Below, piece after piece: positions 1 to 7,029 of a stretch of DNA of 64,000 nt; the stretch's first letter is position 1; each line of letters starts with the position of its first letter. The stretch lies in assembly GCF_026914305.1 (NCBI RefSeq), contig NZ_CP113866.1, forward strand, positions 1,181,501-1,245,500, in the 5' to 3' direction. The notes beneath the pieces were generated by a model. The model was given only the letters and a program-made list of their open reading frames with translations, did no database searches and was not told the DNA's origin. Made by a program: the position numbers and the translations under genes. This DNA is from Caldicellulosiruptor acetigenus. Its GTDB lineage: Bacteria > Bacillota > Thermoanaerobacteria > Caldicellulosiruptorales > Caldicellulosiruptoraceae.

Positions 1-25
1 AATTACTTTTTTCAAGACAGAAATA

Positions 26-71
26 AAGGACTGCCGATAGCATGCCGATAGCATCAGTTCAGGCAGTCCTT
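26..71. terminator. Hairpin with internal tandem repeat, probable terminator
   Basis: A 10-bp perfect stem (AAGGACTGCC at 26-35 with GGCAGTCCTT at 62-71) lies downstream of the reverse-strand flavin reductase gene. The loop side carries an 11-bp tandem duplication, GCCGATAGCAT at 33-43 and 44-54. T-rich sequence flanks both sides, so it could end transcription from either direction; what lies to its left is outside the window. Confidence 0.6.
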
Positions 72-148
72 GTTTTCTTCTTTAATCCTTGTAGCCCTTT
101 CAAATGCTTCTTTGACAACAGCAGCGAAGCACTTTCCAGTTGGATTGT

Positions 149-661
149 TTATCTCTCCTTCTTTAGCACTTTGACAATCTCCCCAATAAACATTCTATGA
201 TAATCTTTTGCAGGGTAAAAATTGTCAATGCTTTTGTCCAGAAAGTTCTCAGGGATTATATCTTGAAAATAAATCTTTTTGCAAATCAAAACGAGATTAG
301 CCTGTTCAAAAAACACTGTTTTGAGCTCTTCATCTTCTTTGGGAGTGAGCTTTGCCATCTCGGGCTTATTAACATCTTTGCCAGAGTATTTGCCGCAGAT
401 TTCAAGAGCTGATCTGTACTCCTCATTAAAAAATGATAATGTGAAAAATTCGTTTTCCTCAACAAACTTTCTTGTGAATCTCTGTGGTCTTATGACACAA
501 GATGCAATAGGTCTTGCCCACATGTAGCCTAAGCTTCCCCAGCTTGCAGTCATTGTGTTAAAGGAATTGATGTTGCCTGCTGTGATAAGCATCCACTCAT
601 TTCCTATCAAAGTAAAAGGGTTGAAGATTAGCTTTTCTATTGAGATTGTCTTGTGTGCCAT
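149..661 (-). CDS. Flavin reductase-like domain protein (FMN-binding)
   Basis: The 170-residue product matches the size and style of the flavin reductase-like split-barrel family, which binds FMN and either reduces flavin or passes electrons to a partner. Visible family traits are the early stretch NTMTASWGSLGY (about residues 35-46), the following arginine-rich IRPQRFTRKFVEE segment and a C-terminal strand ending in IGEIVKVL. There is no signal peptide or membrane segment, so it should be cytosolic. It is monocistronic, with a GAGGTGA ribosome-binding site upstream of the ATG and a hairpin beyond its end. The natural substrate cannot be told from sequence. Confidence 0.8.
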   Translation of the reverse strand: MAHKTISIEKLIFNPFTLIGNEWMLITAGNINSFNTMTASWGSLGYMWARPIASCVIRPQRFTRKFVEENEFFTLSFFNEEYRSALEICGKYSGKDVNKPEMAKLTPKEDEELKTVFFEQANLVLICKKIYFQDIIPENFLDKSIDNFYPAKDYHRMFIGEIVKVLKKER

Positions 662-852
662 TTTACATCACCTCGTGAAAAATTCAGAGTTAGAAATTTG
701 CGATTTTTTGCTTTGAATTAAATATTACTACAATGAACTTTAATTTTCAAACCATTTAGGGCACAAAATTCGGTTGATACTGTAACTCAAGTAGTATTTT
801 TCATTGGGTAAGCAAAACTCTGAATGCTAATTGAAGACTATCTTTAATAGTA

Positions 853-881
853 TTGCAAAAATAGTTGTAATGATGTATAAT
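853..881 (+). promoter_or_regulatory. Probable sigma-A promoter of pepF; rest of 662-960 has no gene
   Basis: TTGCAA (853-858) and TATAAT (876-881) are separated by 17 bp, upstream of the oligoendopeptidase gene. The 299-bp stretch 662-960 between the divergent genes holds this promoter and the hairpin leader described next; I see no gene in it. Confidence 0.6.
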
Positions 882-930
882 TTATACCAAATTGAATGTA
901 TAAAAGTACACATGAATACAATTTTAAGAA

Positions 931-960
931 AGGGGGAAAGCGGCAGTTGCCGCGAACAAA
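931..960 (+). promoter_or_regulatory. Shine-Dalgarno separated from start codon by a hairpin
   Basis: AGGGGG at 931-936 is 24 nt from the ATG at 961, too far for normal initiation. Between them GCGGCAGTTGCCGC (940-953) folds into a 5-6 bp GC-rich hairpin. If it is looped out, only 3 + 7 = 10 nt remain between the Shine-Dalgarno and the ATG. nusG has the same layout. Confidence 0.6.
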
Positions 961-2841
961 ATGAAGAGAGTGCATTTAAGAAAACTTTTAGTCTTTGCTG
1001 TCATCTTCTCTTTTATTGTCACGACAGTTATTGGTTTTGCTTCTGAAGGTGTGAAAAAGAGAAGTGAGATTCCTGACAAGTACAAGTGGAATCTTGAAGA
1101 CATCTATAGTTCACCAGAAAAATGGAATGAAGATCTAAACAAGGTTCTAAATTATTATATTCCTAAATTTCAAAACTATAAGGGTAAGCTTTCAGACAAA
1201 AATAAGCTACTTGAATGTTTAAAGTTAAGAGATGAAATGATGAGAATTGCAGATAAAGTCTACGTTTATGCTCATATGAAGGCTGATGAAAATCAGGCTG
1301 ATAACAAGGCAAATGAAATGAGATCAAAATCTGAGACAATGTATGCGCAAGTCTCGGCAGCGGTTTCGTTTATCCAGCCAGAACTTTTGCGTTTGCCTGA
1401 AAAAACTTTAAAATCCTATATGCAAGATAAGAGTTTTGCAGATTATAAAATGTATCTGGATGCTGTTCTAAAGCAAAAGCCTCATACACTATCCCCAGAG
1501 GGTGAAGAATTATTAGCGTTAGCTCAGGATTTTGCAGGCTCACCATACAATATATTCACTCAGCTAAAGTATGCAGATTTAACATTCCCAAAGATTAAGG
1601 ATGACAAGGGTAATGAGATTCAACTTACCGAGGCAAGCTATGGAAAGTATCTTGAGAGCAAGGACAGAGATTTCAGAAAAAGAGCATTTGAAGGTATATA
1701 CTCCTCATTTGACAAAGTTAAAAATACATTGGCAGCTACATTGACTGCTGAGGTTAAGAAGAATGTGTTTTTTGCAAAGGCAAGAAAATATAATTCAGCA
1801 TTAGAAGCTTCTTTAGCACAAGAATTTATTCCAAGGAGTGTTTATGATAATCTCATCAAGGCAGTCAATAACAATATTAAGTATTTGCATAAGTATGTAG
1901 AGCTCAGAAAGAAGGTACTTAATCTTGACAAAGTTCATATATATGATATGTATGTCCCGCTTGTAGCAAATTATGAAATGAACATTGATTATGAACAGGC
2001 GAAGAATTTAATTTTAGAGGGTTTAAAGCCCCTTGGGAATGATTATTTAAAGGTTTTAAACATTGCATTCAACAATAGATGGATAGACGTATTTGAGACC
2101 GAAAACAAGTACACAGGTGGATATCAATGGGGAGCGTATGATACGCATCCTTATATCCTTATGAATTATAATAACACTATGGATTCGGTATTAACCCTTG
2201 CTCATGAGCTTGGGCATGCTATAAATTCATACTATACAAACAAGACACAAAAGTATATAAATTCTAATGTGCCAATCTTCACAGCTGAGGTTGCTTCGAC
2301 TACAAATGAGCTTCTCATGATAAATTATCTGCTTAAAAAAGCAAAAAGTGATGATGAAAGACTTTATCTTTTAAATACTCTTGTAGAAAATATAAGAGGT
2401 ACTGTTTATACTCAGGTTATGTATGCTGAATTCGAGAAAGAAATTCATGAAAGAGTTGAAAAAGGCGAAGCACTTTCTGCAGAAACATTGAGTGACATTT
2501 GGGGTAGTTTAATGAAGAAGTATTACGGTGATAACTTTGAAGTTGATAAGCTTGCAACACTATGGTGGGCAAGGATACCACACTTTTACATGAACTTTTA
2601 TGTTTACAAATATGCAACTTCTATGGCTGCTGCAAATGAGGTTGTAAAGAATATTGAAAAAGGCGATACTGCTAAATATATAGAGTTCTTAAAAGCTGGA
2701 AGTTCAGATTATCCAATCAATGTTCTTAAAAAAGCAGGTGTTGATATGACATCAACAAAGCCAGTTGACAACTTGTTAACATACTTTGGTCAGCTTGTTG
2801 ACGAGATGGAAAAGATTTTGAAAAAGCAAGGAAAGATATAG
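961..2841 (+). CDS. pepF: Oligoendopeptidase F, exported (M3 zinc metallopeptidase)
   Basis: M3 family zinc peptidase that cleaves oligopeptides. The zinc site HELGH is at about residues 415-419, with the third-ligand glutamate in FTAEVAST at about 443; the N-terminal PDKYKWNLEDIY segment and the length (626 aa) are typical of PepF. Unlike the usual cytosolic PepF it begins with a basic n-region, a hydrophobic stretch and a likely cleavage site near residue 27, so it is predicted to be secreted or membrane-anchored and to feed peptide uptake. The start at 961 is supported by the signal peptide and by a Shine-Dalgarno that a hairpin brings into range. It is monocistronic, followed by a strong terminator. 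Confidence 0.9.
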   Translation: MKRVHLRKLLVFAVIFSFIVTTVIGFASEGVKKRSEIPDKYKWNLEDIYSSPEKWNEDLNKVLNYYIPKFQNYKGKLSDKNKLLECLKLRDEMMRIADKVYVYAHMKADENQADNKANEMRSKSETMYAQVSAAVSFIQPELLRLPEKTLKSYMQDKSFADYKMYLDAVLKQKPHTLSPEGEELLALAQDFAGSPYNIFTQLKYADLTFPKIKDDKGNEIQLTEASYGKYLESKDRDFRKRAFEGIYSSFDKVKNTLAATLTAEVKKNVFFAKARKYNSALEASLAQEFIPRSVYDNLIKAVNNNIKYLHKYVELRKKVLNLDKVHIYDMYVPLVANYEMNIDYEQAKNLILEGLKPLGNDYLKVLNIAFNNRWIDVFETENKYTGGYQWGAYDTHPYILMNYNNTMDSVLTLAHELGHAINSYYTNKTQKYINSNVPIFTAEVASTTNELLMINYLLKKAKSDDERLYLLNTLVENIRGTVYTQVMYAEFEKEIHERVEKGEALSAETLSDIWGSLMKKYYGDNFEVDKLATLWWARIPHFYMNFYVYKYATSMAAANEVVKNIEKGDTAKYIEFLKAGSSDYPINVLKKAGVDMTSTKPVDNLLTYFGQLVDEMEKILKKQGKI

Positions 2842-2870
2842 GGTAGAAAAAGAAAAAAGATAAAGATTCA

Positions 2871-2912
2871 AAAGGGACTGCTCGTAAAGAAGAGGAGTGG
2901 TCCCTTTTTTTT
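2871..2912 (+). terminator. Rho-independent terminator after pepF
   Basis: AAAGGGAC...CTC pairs with GAG...GTCCCTTT and is followed by a T8 run. Confidence 0.85.
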
Positions 2913-2951
2913 AGTTTTAAATAAAAGAGATGCAGTTTCCAAATATTCTTC

Positions 2952-3002
2952 TTGACCCAGAAAGAAAAATCTGTTATTATATAATTGAAAATGATTTTCA
3001 AT
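2952..3002 (+). promoter_or_regulatory. feo promoter with Fur box
   Basis: TTGACC (2952-2957) and TATTAT (2975-2980) are 17 bp apart. Just downstream lies the perfect 19-bp inverted repeat ATTGAAAAT-G-ATTTTCAAT (2984-3002), whose core TGAAAAT-G-ATTTTCA has the 7-1-7 architecture of Fur boxes. It overlaps the expected transcription start, so Fur-Fe(II) should repress feoAB when iron is plentiful. Confidence 0.85.
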
Positions 3003-3080
3003 TAACACAAAATATCAATTACAAATTATTTTCAAAAAACCAAAGAGTTTTATGTTAAATGTCATGAGAGGTGATCAGCT

Positions 3081-3302
3081 TTGACGCTGGATATGATTTC
3101 AAAAGACCAGGAAGTTATAATAAAGAGCATAAAAAGCAAAACCGCACGTGTGTATGCTTTGAGATTTGGTATAAATGAAGGAAGCAAAGTAAAATGTGTA
3201 GCTAAAATAAATAATGGTCCTATTATTCTCAGGAAAAATCACCAAGAGATTGCAATAGGAAACGGTCTTGCTAAGCAAATTGAAGTCGAGACTCAAAAGT
3301 AG
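3081..3302 (+). CDS. feoA: Ferrous iron transport protein FeoA (SH3-like)
   Basis: A 73-residue single-domain FeoA, a small SH3-fold cytosolic partner of FeoB in Fe(II) uptake. The family pattern is visible in ARVYALRFGINEGSKVKC followed by a short strand-rich segment and ending IAIGNGLAKQIEVE. The start is TTG at 3081, preceded by GAGAGGTGAT at good spacing; an in-frame ATG at 3093 is possible but has no better ribosome-binding site. It lies 11 bp upstream of feoB and behind the Fur box, so it should be derepressed by iron limitation. Confidence 0.9.
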   Translation: MTLDMISKDQEVIIKSIKSKTARVYALRFGINEGSKVKCVAKINNGPIILRKNHQEIAIGNGLAKQIEVETQK

Positions 3303-3313
3303 AAAGGGGCTTG

Positions 3314-5143
3314 ATGCATTTGAACTGTCACTGTGTACAAGAGATGCTAAATATTCCAGATGACAAAGAGGTAATAGCACTTGTTGGGAATCCTAATGTT
3401 GGGAAGTCAGTTATTTTCAATAAACTGACAGGAAGATATGTAGAAGTTTCAAACTATCCCGGCACAACTGTAGATGTTAATTATGGTTTTTACAAGGATT
3501 ATGTTATTGTCGACACACCGGGCGTTTATGGAATTTCTTCTTTCAATGATGAAGAGATTGTAACGCGTGATATTGTGCTAAGTACTCAGAAGATTATAAA
3601 TGTAGTCGACAGTGTGCATCTTGACAGAGATTTATTTTTAACACAGCAGCTTATTGATTACCAAAAAGAAGTCATAGTTGTACTTAACATGGTTGACGAG
3701 GTTGAGAAAAATAATATCAAAATTGACATAGAAAAGCTAAAAGAAATCCTTGGTGTTGAAGTGATAGCCACATCGGCAAGCAAAGGACTTGGTATTGACA
3801 AATTAAAAGAGGCTATAGATAAAAATCTTTTTAAAAAAGGTAGAATCACTGCTAATTTAGAAAAGATTTTAGAATCTGAAGGAAAGAAATTTTCTTGTGA
3901 AACCCTTGTTGAAGCTGAAAATGTATTCAGTTCATCAGTATCTGAACTTCAAGAAAAAATATACGCTTTGAGGCGCACTTATGTAGATGAGATATTCAAT
4001 AAAACTGTCAAGTTTGATACCAAGAAGCTTGAGTTTAAAAACAAATTAAGTCAAGTTCTCATAAATCCTGTCACAGGAATTCCTATTTTATTTGCCACTT
4101 TGTATATTATGTATTATTTTATGGGAGTGCTTGTTGCACAAAGACTGGTTGACTTTACTATGAATACAGTAATGGGAGAGTATTACCTTGGCTTCATAAA
4201 AGGGATTGTAGAAAAGTTTGTTTCAAATGCATTTTTAGAAAAGATTATTGTTGGCAATTATGGAATACTTTCTATGTTTCCAATCATCTTTTTGGGATTG
4301 CTATTTCCCCTTGTTGTAGCCTTCCACCTTTTTATGAGTATATTAGAAGACAGTGGTTATCTTCCCAGAATTGCAACGCTTGTTGACAGAGTGTTCAATA
4401 AAATAGGTTTAAATGGAAGAGCGATAATTCCTATAATTTTAGGTTTTGGCTGTGTCACAATGGCAACAATGACAACAAGAATATTAGGGTCAAAAAGAGA
4501 AAGGCTCATTACAATGTTTTTGCTGGGACTCACAATACCATGCTCTGCTCAGCTTGGGATAATCAGTGGCCTTATCTCAAGACTCGGGTTTTGGTATCTT
4601 GTTGCTTATATATTGATAATTGGATTTATCTTTGGGCTTGTGGGCAGGATATTGAATAAAATTATAAAGGGTGAATCAACATCGCTTTTAATAGATCTTC
4701 CGACTTTGAGAATTCCTCAGCCTTCCAATGTTTTGAAAAAGACCTATTATAAATCAAAAGGATTTTTGGTAGAGGCTTTTCCAATCTTTGTTGCAGCAAC
4801 ACTTGTACTTGGATTTTTGGATGCAACAAACTTTCTTCATGCTATAGAAAATTTTGCACAGCCGCTTATTACAGGATTTTTAAAGCTGCCAAAACAAATA
4901 ACCGAGGTGTTTATCCTGAGCATAATAAGACGTGACTATGGTGCTGCAGGACTTGTGACAATTCCAACTACAAAAGGTCAGATGTTTGTTGCACTTGTAA
5001 CAACAACATTGTTTGTTCCTTGCATTACTTCTTTTGCTATGATGACAAAAGAAAACGGGCTTAAATATTCAGTTTTTGTATGGATTTCTTCTGCTGTGAT
5101 AGCAATTTTGGTGGGAGGAATTCTTGCAAATATAATGCTTTAA
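3314..5143 (+). CDS. feoB: Ferrous iron transporter FeoB (GTPase-permease)
   Basis: Membrane Fe(II) transporter with an N-terminal G domain. G1 is GNPNVGKSV (about residues 25-33), then YPGTT, DTPGVYG, NMVDE and the G5 segment ATSAS; a helical insert follows and then a C-terminal permease with many membrane segments from about residue 240 on, including the two FeoB gate regions (PRIATLVDRVF and GFGCVTMATMTTR; then CITSFAMMTKENG). At about 609 aa it is on the short side for FeoB. TTG at 3311 directly abuts the Shine-Dalgarno AAAGGGG, so ATG 3314 is the better start. It is co-transcribed with feoA and the Cys-rich miniprotein downstream. Confidence 0.95.
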   Translation: MHLNCHCVQEMLNIPDDKEVIALVGNPNVGKSVIFNKLTGRYVEVSNYPGTTVDVNYGFYKDYVIVDTPGVYGISSFNDEEIVTRDIVLSTQKIINVVDSVHLDRDLFLTQQLIDYQKEVIVVLNMVDEVEKNNIKIDIEKLKEILGVEVIATSASKGLGIDKLKEAIDKNLFKKGRITANLEKILESEGKKFSCETLVEAENVFSSSVSELQEKIYALRRTYVDEIFNKTVKFDTKKLEFKNKLSQVLINPVTGIPILFATLYIMYYFMGVLVAQRLVDFTMNTVMGEYYLGFIKGIVEKFVSNAFLEKIIVGNYGILSMFPIIFLGLLFPLVVAFHLFMSILEDSGYLPRIATLVDRVFNKIGLNGRAIIPIILGFGCVTMATMTTRILGSKRERLITMFLLGLTIPCSAQLGIISGLISRLGFWYLVAYILIIGFIFGLVGRILNKIIKGESTSLLIDLPTLRIPQPSNVLKKTYYKSKGFLVEAFPIFVAATLVLGFLDATNFLHAIENFAQPLITGFLKLPKQITEVFILSIIRRDYGAAGLVTIPTTKGQMFVALVTTTLFVPCITSFAMMTKENGLKYSVFVWISSAVIAILVGGILANIML

Positions 5144-5179
5144 GCTTTTGCATGTTCAAAAAAGGAGAGTGTTTTTGCA

Positions 5180-5323
5180 ATGAAAGTAAAATGTCCTGTT
5201 TGTGGTTATGAGGTCGACATTACAAACAGAAAATGTCCGCGGTGTAACGCTTCTTTGGTTGAAGCGTTCAAATGTTCAGGAAATTGCAAAAGCTGCAAAA
5301 AGAGCTGTTCAATGAAGTCTTGA
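5180..5323 (+). CDS. 47-residue eight-cysteine miniprotein in the feo cluster
   Basis: A small gene preceded by AAAGGAGAG with good spacing. Its product has eight cysteines in two groups: a zinc-ribbon pattern CPVCG...CPRC (C5, C8, C19, C22) and a tight C-terminal cluster CSGNCKSCKKSC (C32, C36, C39, C43). It starts 36 bp after feoB and precedes fur, so it is probably part of the iron operon. Small Cys-rich proteins associated with FeoB are known in Firmicutes, but those are usually membrane-anchored; this one has no membrane segment. A role in metal sensing, iron handling or FeoB assembly is inference only. Confidence 0.8.
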   Translation: MKVKCPVCGYEVDITNRKCPRCNASLVEAFKCSGNCKSCKKSCSMKS

Positions 5324-5407
5324 CATCTGAGCTTTTGAGAGAATAAAATGTATATCATAAGTAAATTGCAAATTACAAATTGATATGGCGGAGCAGTGAT
5401 ATTCAGA

Positions 5408-5851
5408 ATGAAAAAAGATCAGTTGGAAGAAATAAAAGATCAGCTTAAGCAGAAAGGTTATAAACTCACGACACAAAGAAGAATAATATTGGATTCAATT
5501 CTTGACAATCAAGACAAACATTTGAGCATTGAGGAGATTTACAAGATAGTAAAAGAGAAGATGCCAGAGATTGGACTTGCAACAGTATACAGGACCATAA
5601 TGCTTTTGAACGATTTAAAGGTTCTCAACAAAATTGACCTTGACGATGGATGTTCACGTTTTGAACTTTCAAATAGCGAAGATTCCCACAATCATCATCA
5701 CCTAATATGTATAAAGTGCGGGAAAGTGGAAGAGGCAGAAGATGATTTACTTGAAAGTTTAGAGGCTCAAATAGAAAAAGAAAAAGGATTTAAAGTTGTT
5801 AATCACATAGTCAAGTTCTATGGTATATGTAAAGATTGCAAAAAGGAATGA
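5408..5851 (+). CDS. fur: Ferric uptake regulator, Fur family
   Basis: Winged-helix metalloregulator of about 147-151 aa. The recognition helix region is GLATVYRTIMLL, the regulatory metal site is the His-rich HNHHHLIC stretch, and structural zinc would be held by CIKC and CKDC. The HHHL motif followed by EAEDDLLE resembles true Fur rather than PerR. It sits just after the feo genes, whose promoter has a perfect Fur palindrome, so it is very likely their repressor. The start is ambiguous: GTG 5396 is only 2 nt after GGAG, while ATG 5408 is 14 nt away; I chose the ATG. Its stop codon lies inside the shared hairpin at 5842-5875. Confidence 0.92.
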   Translation: MKKDQLEEIKDQLKQKGYKLTTQRRIILDSILDNQDKHLSIEEIYKIVKEKMPEIGLATVYRTIMLLNDLKVLNKIDLDDGCSRFELSNSEDSHNHHHLICIKCGKVEEAEDDLLESLEAQIEKEKGFKVVNHIVKFYGICKDCKKE

Positions 5852-5875
5852 GAAGAAGCTTCTTCTCATTCCTTT
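5842..5875. terminator. 34-nt perfect palindrome, bidirectional terminator
   Basis: AAAGGAATGAGAAGAAG and its exact reverse complement adjoin with no spacer, giving up to a 17-bp stem. The stop codons of fur (5849-5851) and of the convergent CBM-like gene (5866-5868) both fall inside it, so one element serves both genes. Confidence 0.8.
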
Positions 5876-6172
5876 GATTTTATACCTATCTTATAAAAGG
5901 TTCCATTGTTATCGTCTATATTACCAAAACTATCTTTGAATGCTACAAACAAAATACCACTTTTGAGCAGAGGAAGTACTGCTATATATTCGCCATTTTT
6001 TTTTTATCATTTTAGTTTCATAAACTTTGCCTTCTGCAAACTCCTCTCCAAACCCAAATTTAAGATAAATCTCCTTCTCAAGACCATCCAGCAAAATACC
6101 ATTATTATAGGTTACTATTAACTTATCGCCTGCAATGGGCTGTTGAGGGTACAATTTAAAAGGAAGTTGCAT
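5866..6172 (-). pseudogene. CBM25-like (starch-binding type) small protein, frameshifted at an A10 run
   Basis: Read from ATG 6172, the frame runs through IYLKFGFGE...YETKMIKK and then hits ten A's (T10 at 5996-6005 on the plus strand), after which the literal frame ends at 5930 with an unrelated-looking tail. With one A fewer, translation continues as NGEYIAVLPLLKSGILFVAF, then KDSFGNIDDNNGTFYKIG, to a stop at 5866, about 101 aa in all. The restored C-terminus strongly resembles the CBM25/CBM53 starch-binding fold (aromatic-Lys-Asp-x-x-Gly-Asn-x-Asp-Asn-Asn-Gly). It has no signal peptide and lies 22 bp behind sleB. It could be a sequencing error, a real mutation, or a slippage-corrected gene. 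Confidence 0.7.
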
Positions 6173-6194
6173 CTTTAAATTGATTCACCTTCCT

Positions 6195-6872
6195 TTACCT
6201 TGCAAATACATGATTACCTATGACAGCCACAATTGGCCTGCTCCAAATCCATTTGTTTGTAGTTTTTGCGGGATTGAAAAAGTAAAGAGCACCGCCTGTA
6301 GGATCCCATCCGTTGAGAGCATCCCTTGCAGCATTTATTGCTGATACTGTTGGGGGAAGGTTTATCTGGCCGTTTGCTACAGACTCAAAAGCACCTGGTT
6401 GATAGATCACACCTGCTATTGAGTTTGGAAAACTTGGATGTCTTACCCTATTCAGCACCACTGCTCCTACTGCAACTTGTCCAACGTAAGGTTCTCCCCG
6501 TGCTTCTGCACTGATAAGATGAGCAAGAAGGTTGAGGTCTGAACTGTACGATGAACGTGTTGTTGTGACAATTCCAAGTGCCCTGAGAGTTTCGCTTCCT
6601 GCAATTCCATCTACTTTAAGACCATTTTTTGCCTGAAAGTATCTTACAGCCATATATGTTTTATATCCATAAATACCATCAATTGGCCCATCATAATATC
6701 CCCACTGTTTGAGTCTTTTCTGGATTTCAATAACCTCTGGTCCTGTAGAGCCATAGTATGAAAGGATAATAGGAGAGAGAGCATATTTGAATTTAAGGTG
6801 TTGATAGTCAGCTGTGATATACACGCTCAAACTCAAAAGTATGAATAATATTAATGCTTTTACAAATCTCAT
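6195..6872 (-). CDS. sleB: Spore cortex-lytic enzyme-type hydrolase (SleB)
   Basis: A 225-aa exported protein. Residues 1-21 are a signal peptide or membrane anchor, about 40-98 a peptidoglycan-binding domain (GPEVIEIQKRLKQWGYYDG...GIYGYKT), and about 115-225 the Hydrolase_2 (SleB/CwlJ) catalytic domain with the family signature SAEARGEPYVGQVAVGAVVL and the AFESVANGQ segment. Family members are lytic transglycosylases that degrade spore cortex during germination. Here the usual partner ypeB is absent and a small CBM-like gene follows instead. In a vegetative context it may act as a general wall hydrolase; that is inference. Confidence 0.9.
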   Translation of the reverse strand: MRFVKALILFILLSLSVYITADYQHLKFKYALSPIILSYYGSTGPEVIEIQKRLKQWGYYDGPIDGIYGYKTYMAVRYFQAKNGLKVDGIAGSETLRALGIVTTTRSSYSSDLNLLAHLISAEARGEPYVGQVAVGAVVLNRVRHPSFPNSIAGVIYQPGAFESVANGQINLPPTVSAINAARDALNGWDPTGGALYFFNPAKTTNKWIWSRPIVAVIGNHVFAR

Positions 6873-7029
6873 TTATCATCACCCCATGCAGTTTAATTCA
6901 CGCTGCAATAAGATTTTACAAATAGTATTATGCATCTAAATTTTTGAGAATATGTATGAGTGAATAACCAAAGCTCAATGTGCAGATAATTTAAAAGTAG
7001 GAGAATTAAAGAATTGGGGTGATGACAAG

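Noticed and set aside
5341..5396. A second Fur box upstream of fur (AT-rich ATTGCAAATTACAAATTG)
   Set aside because: It lacks the 7-1-7 symmetry seen at 2984-3002; it could be chance AT-rich sequence.
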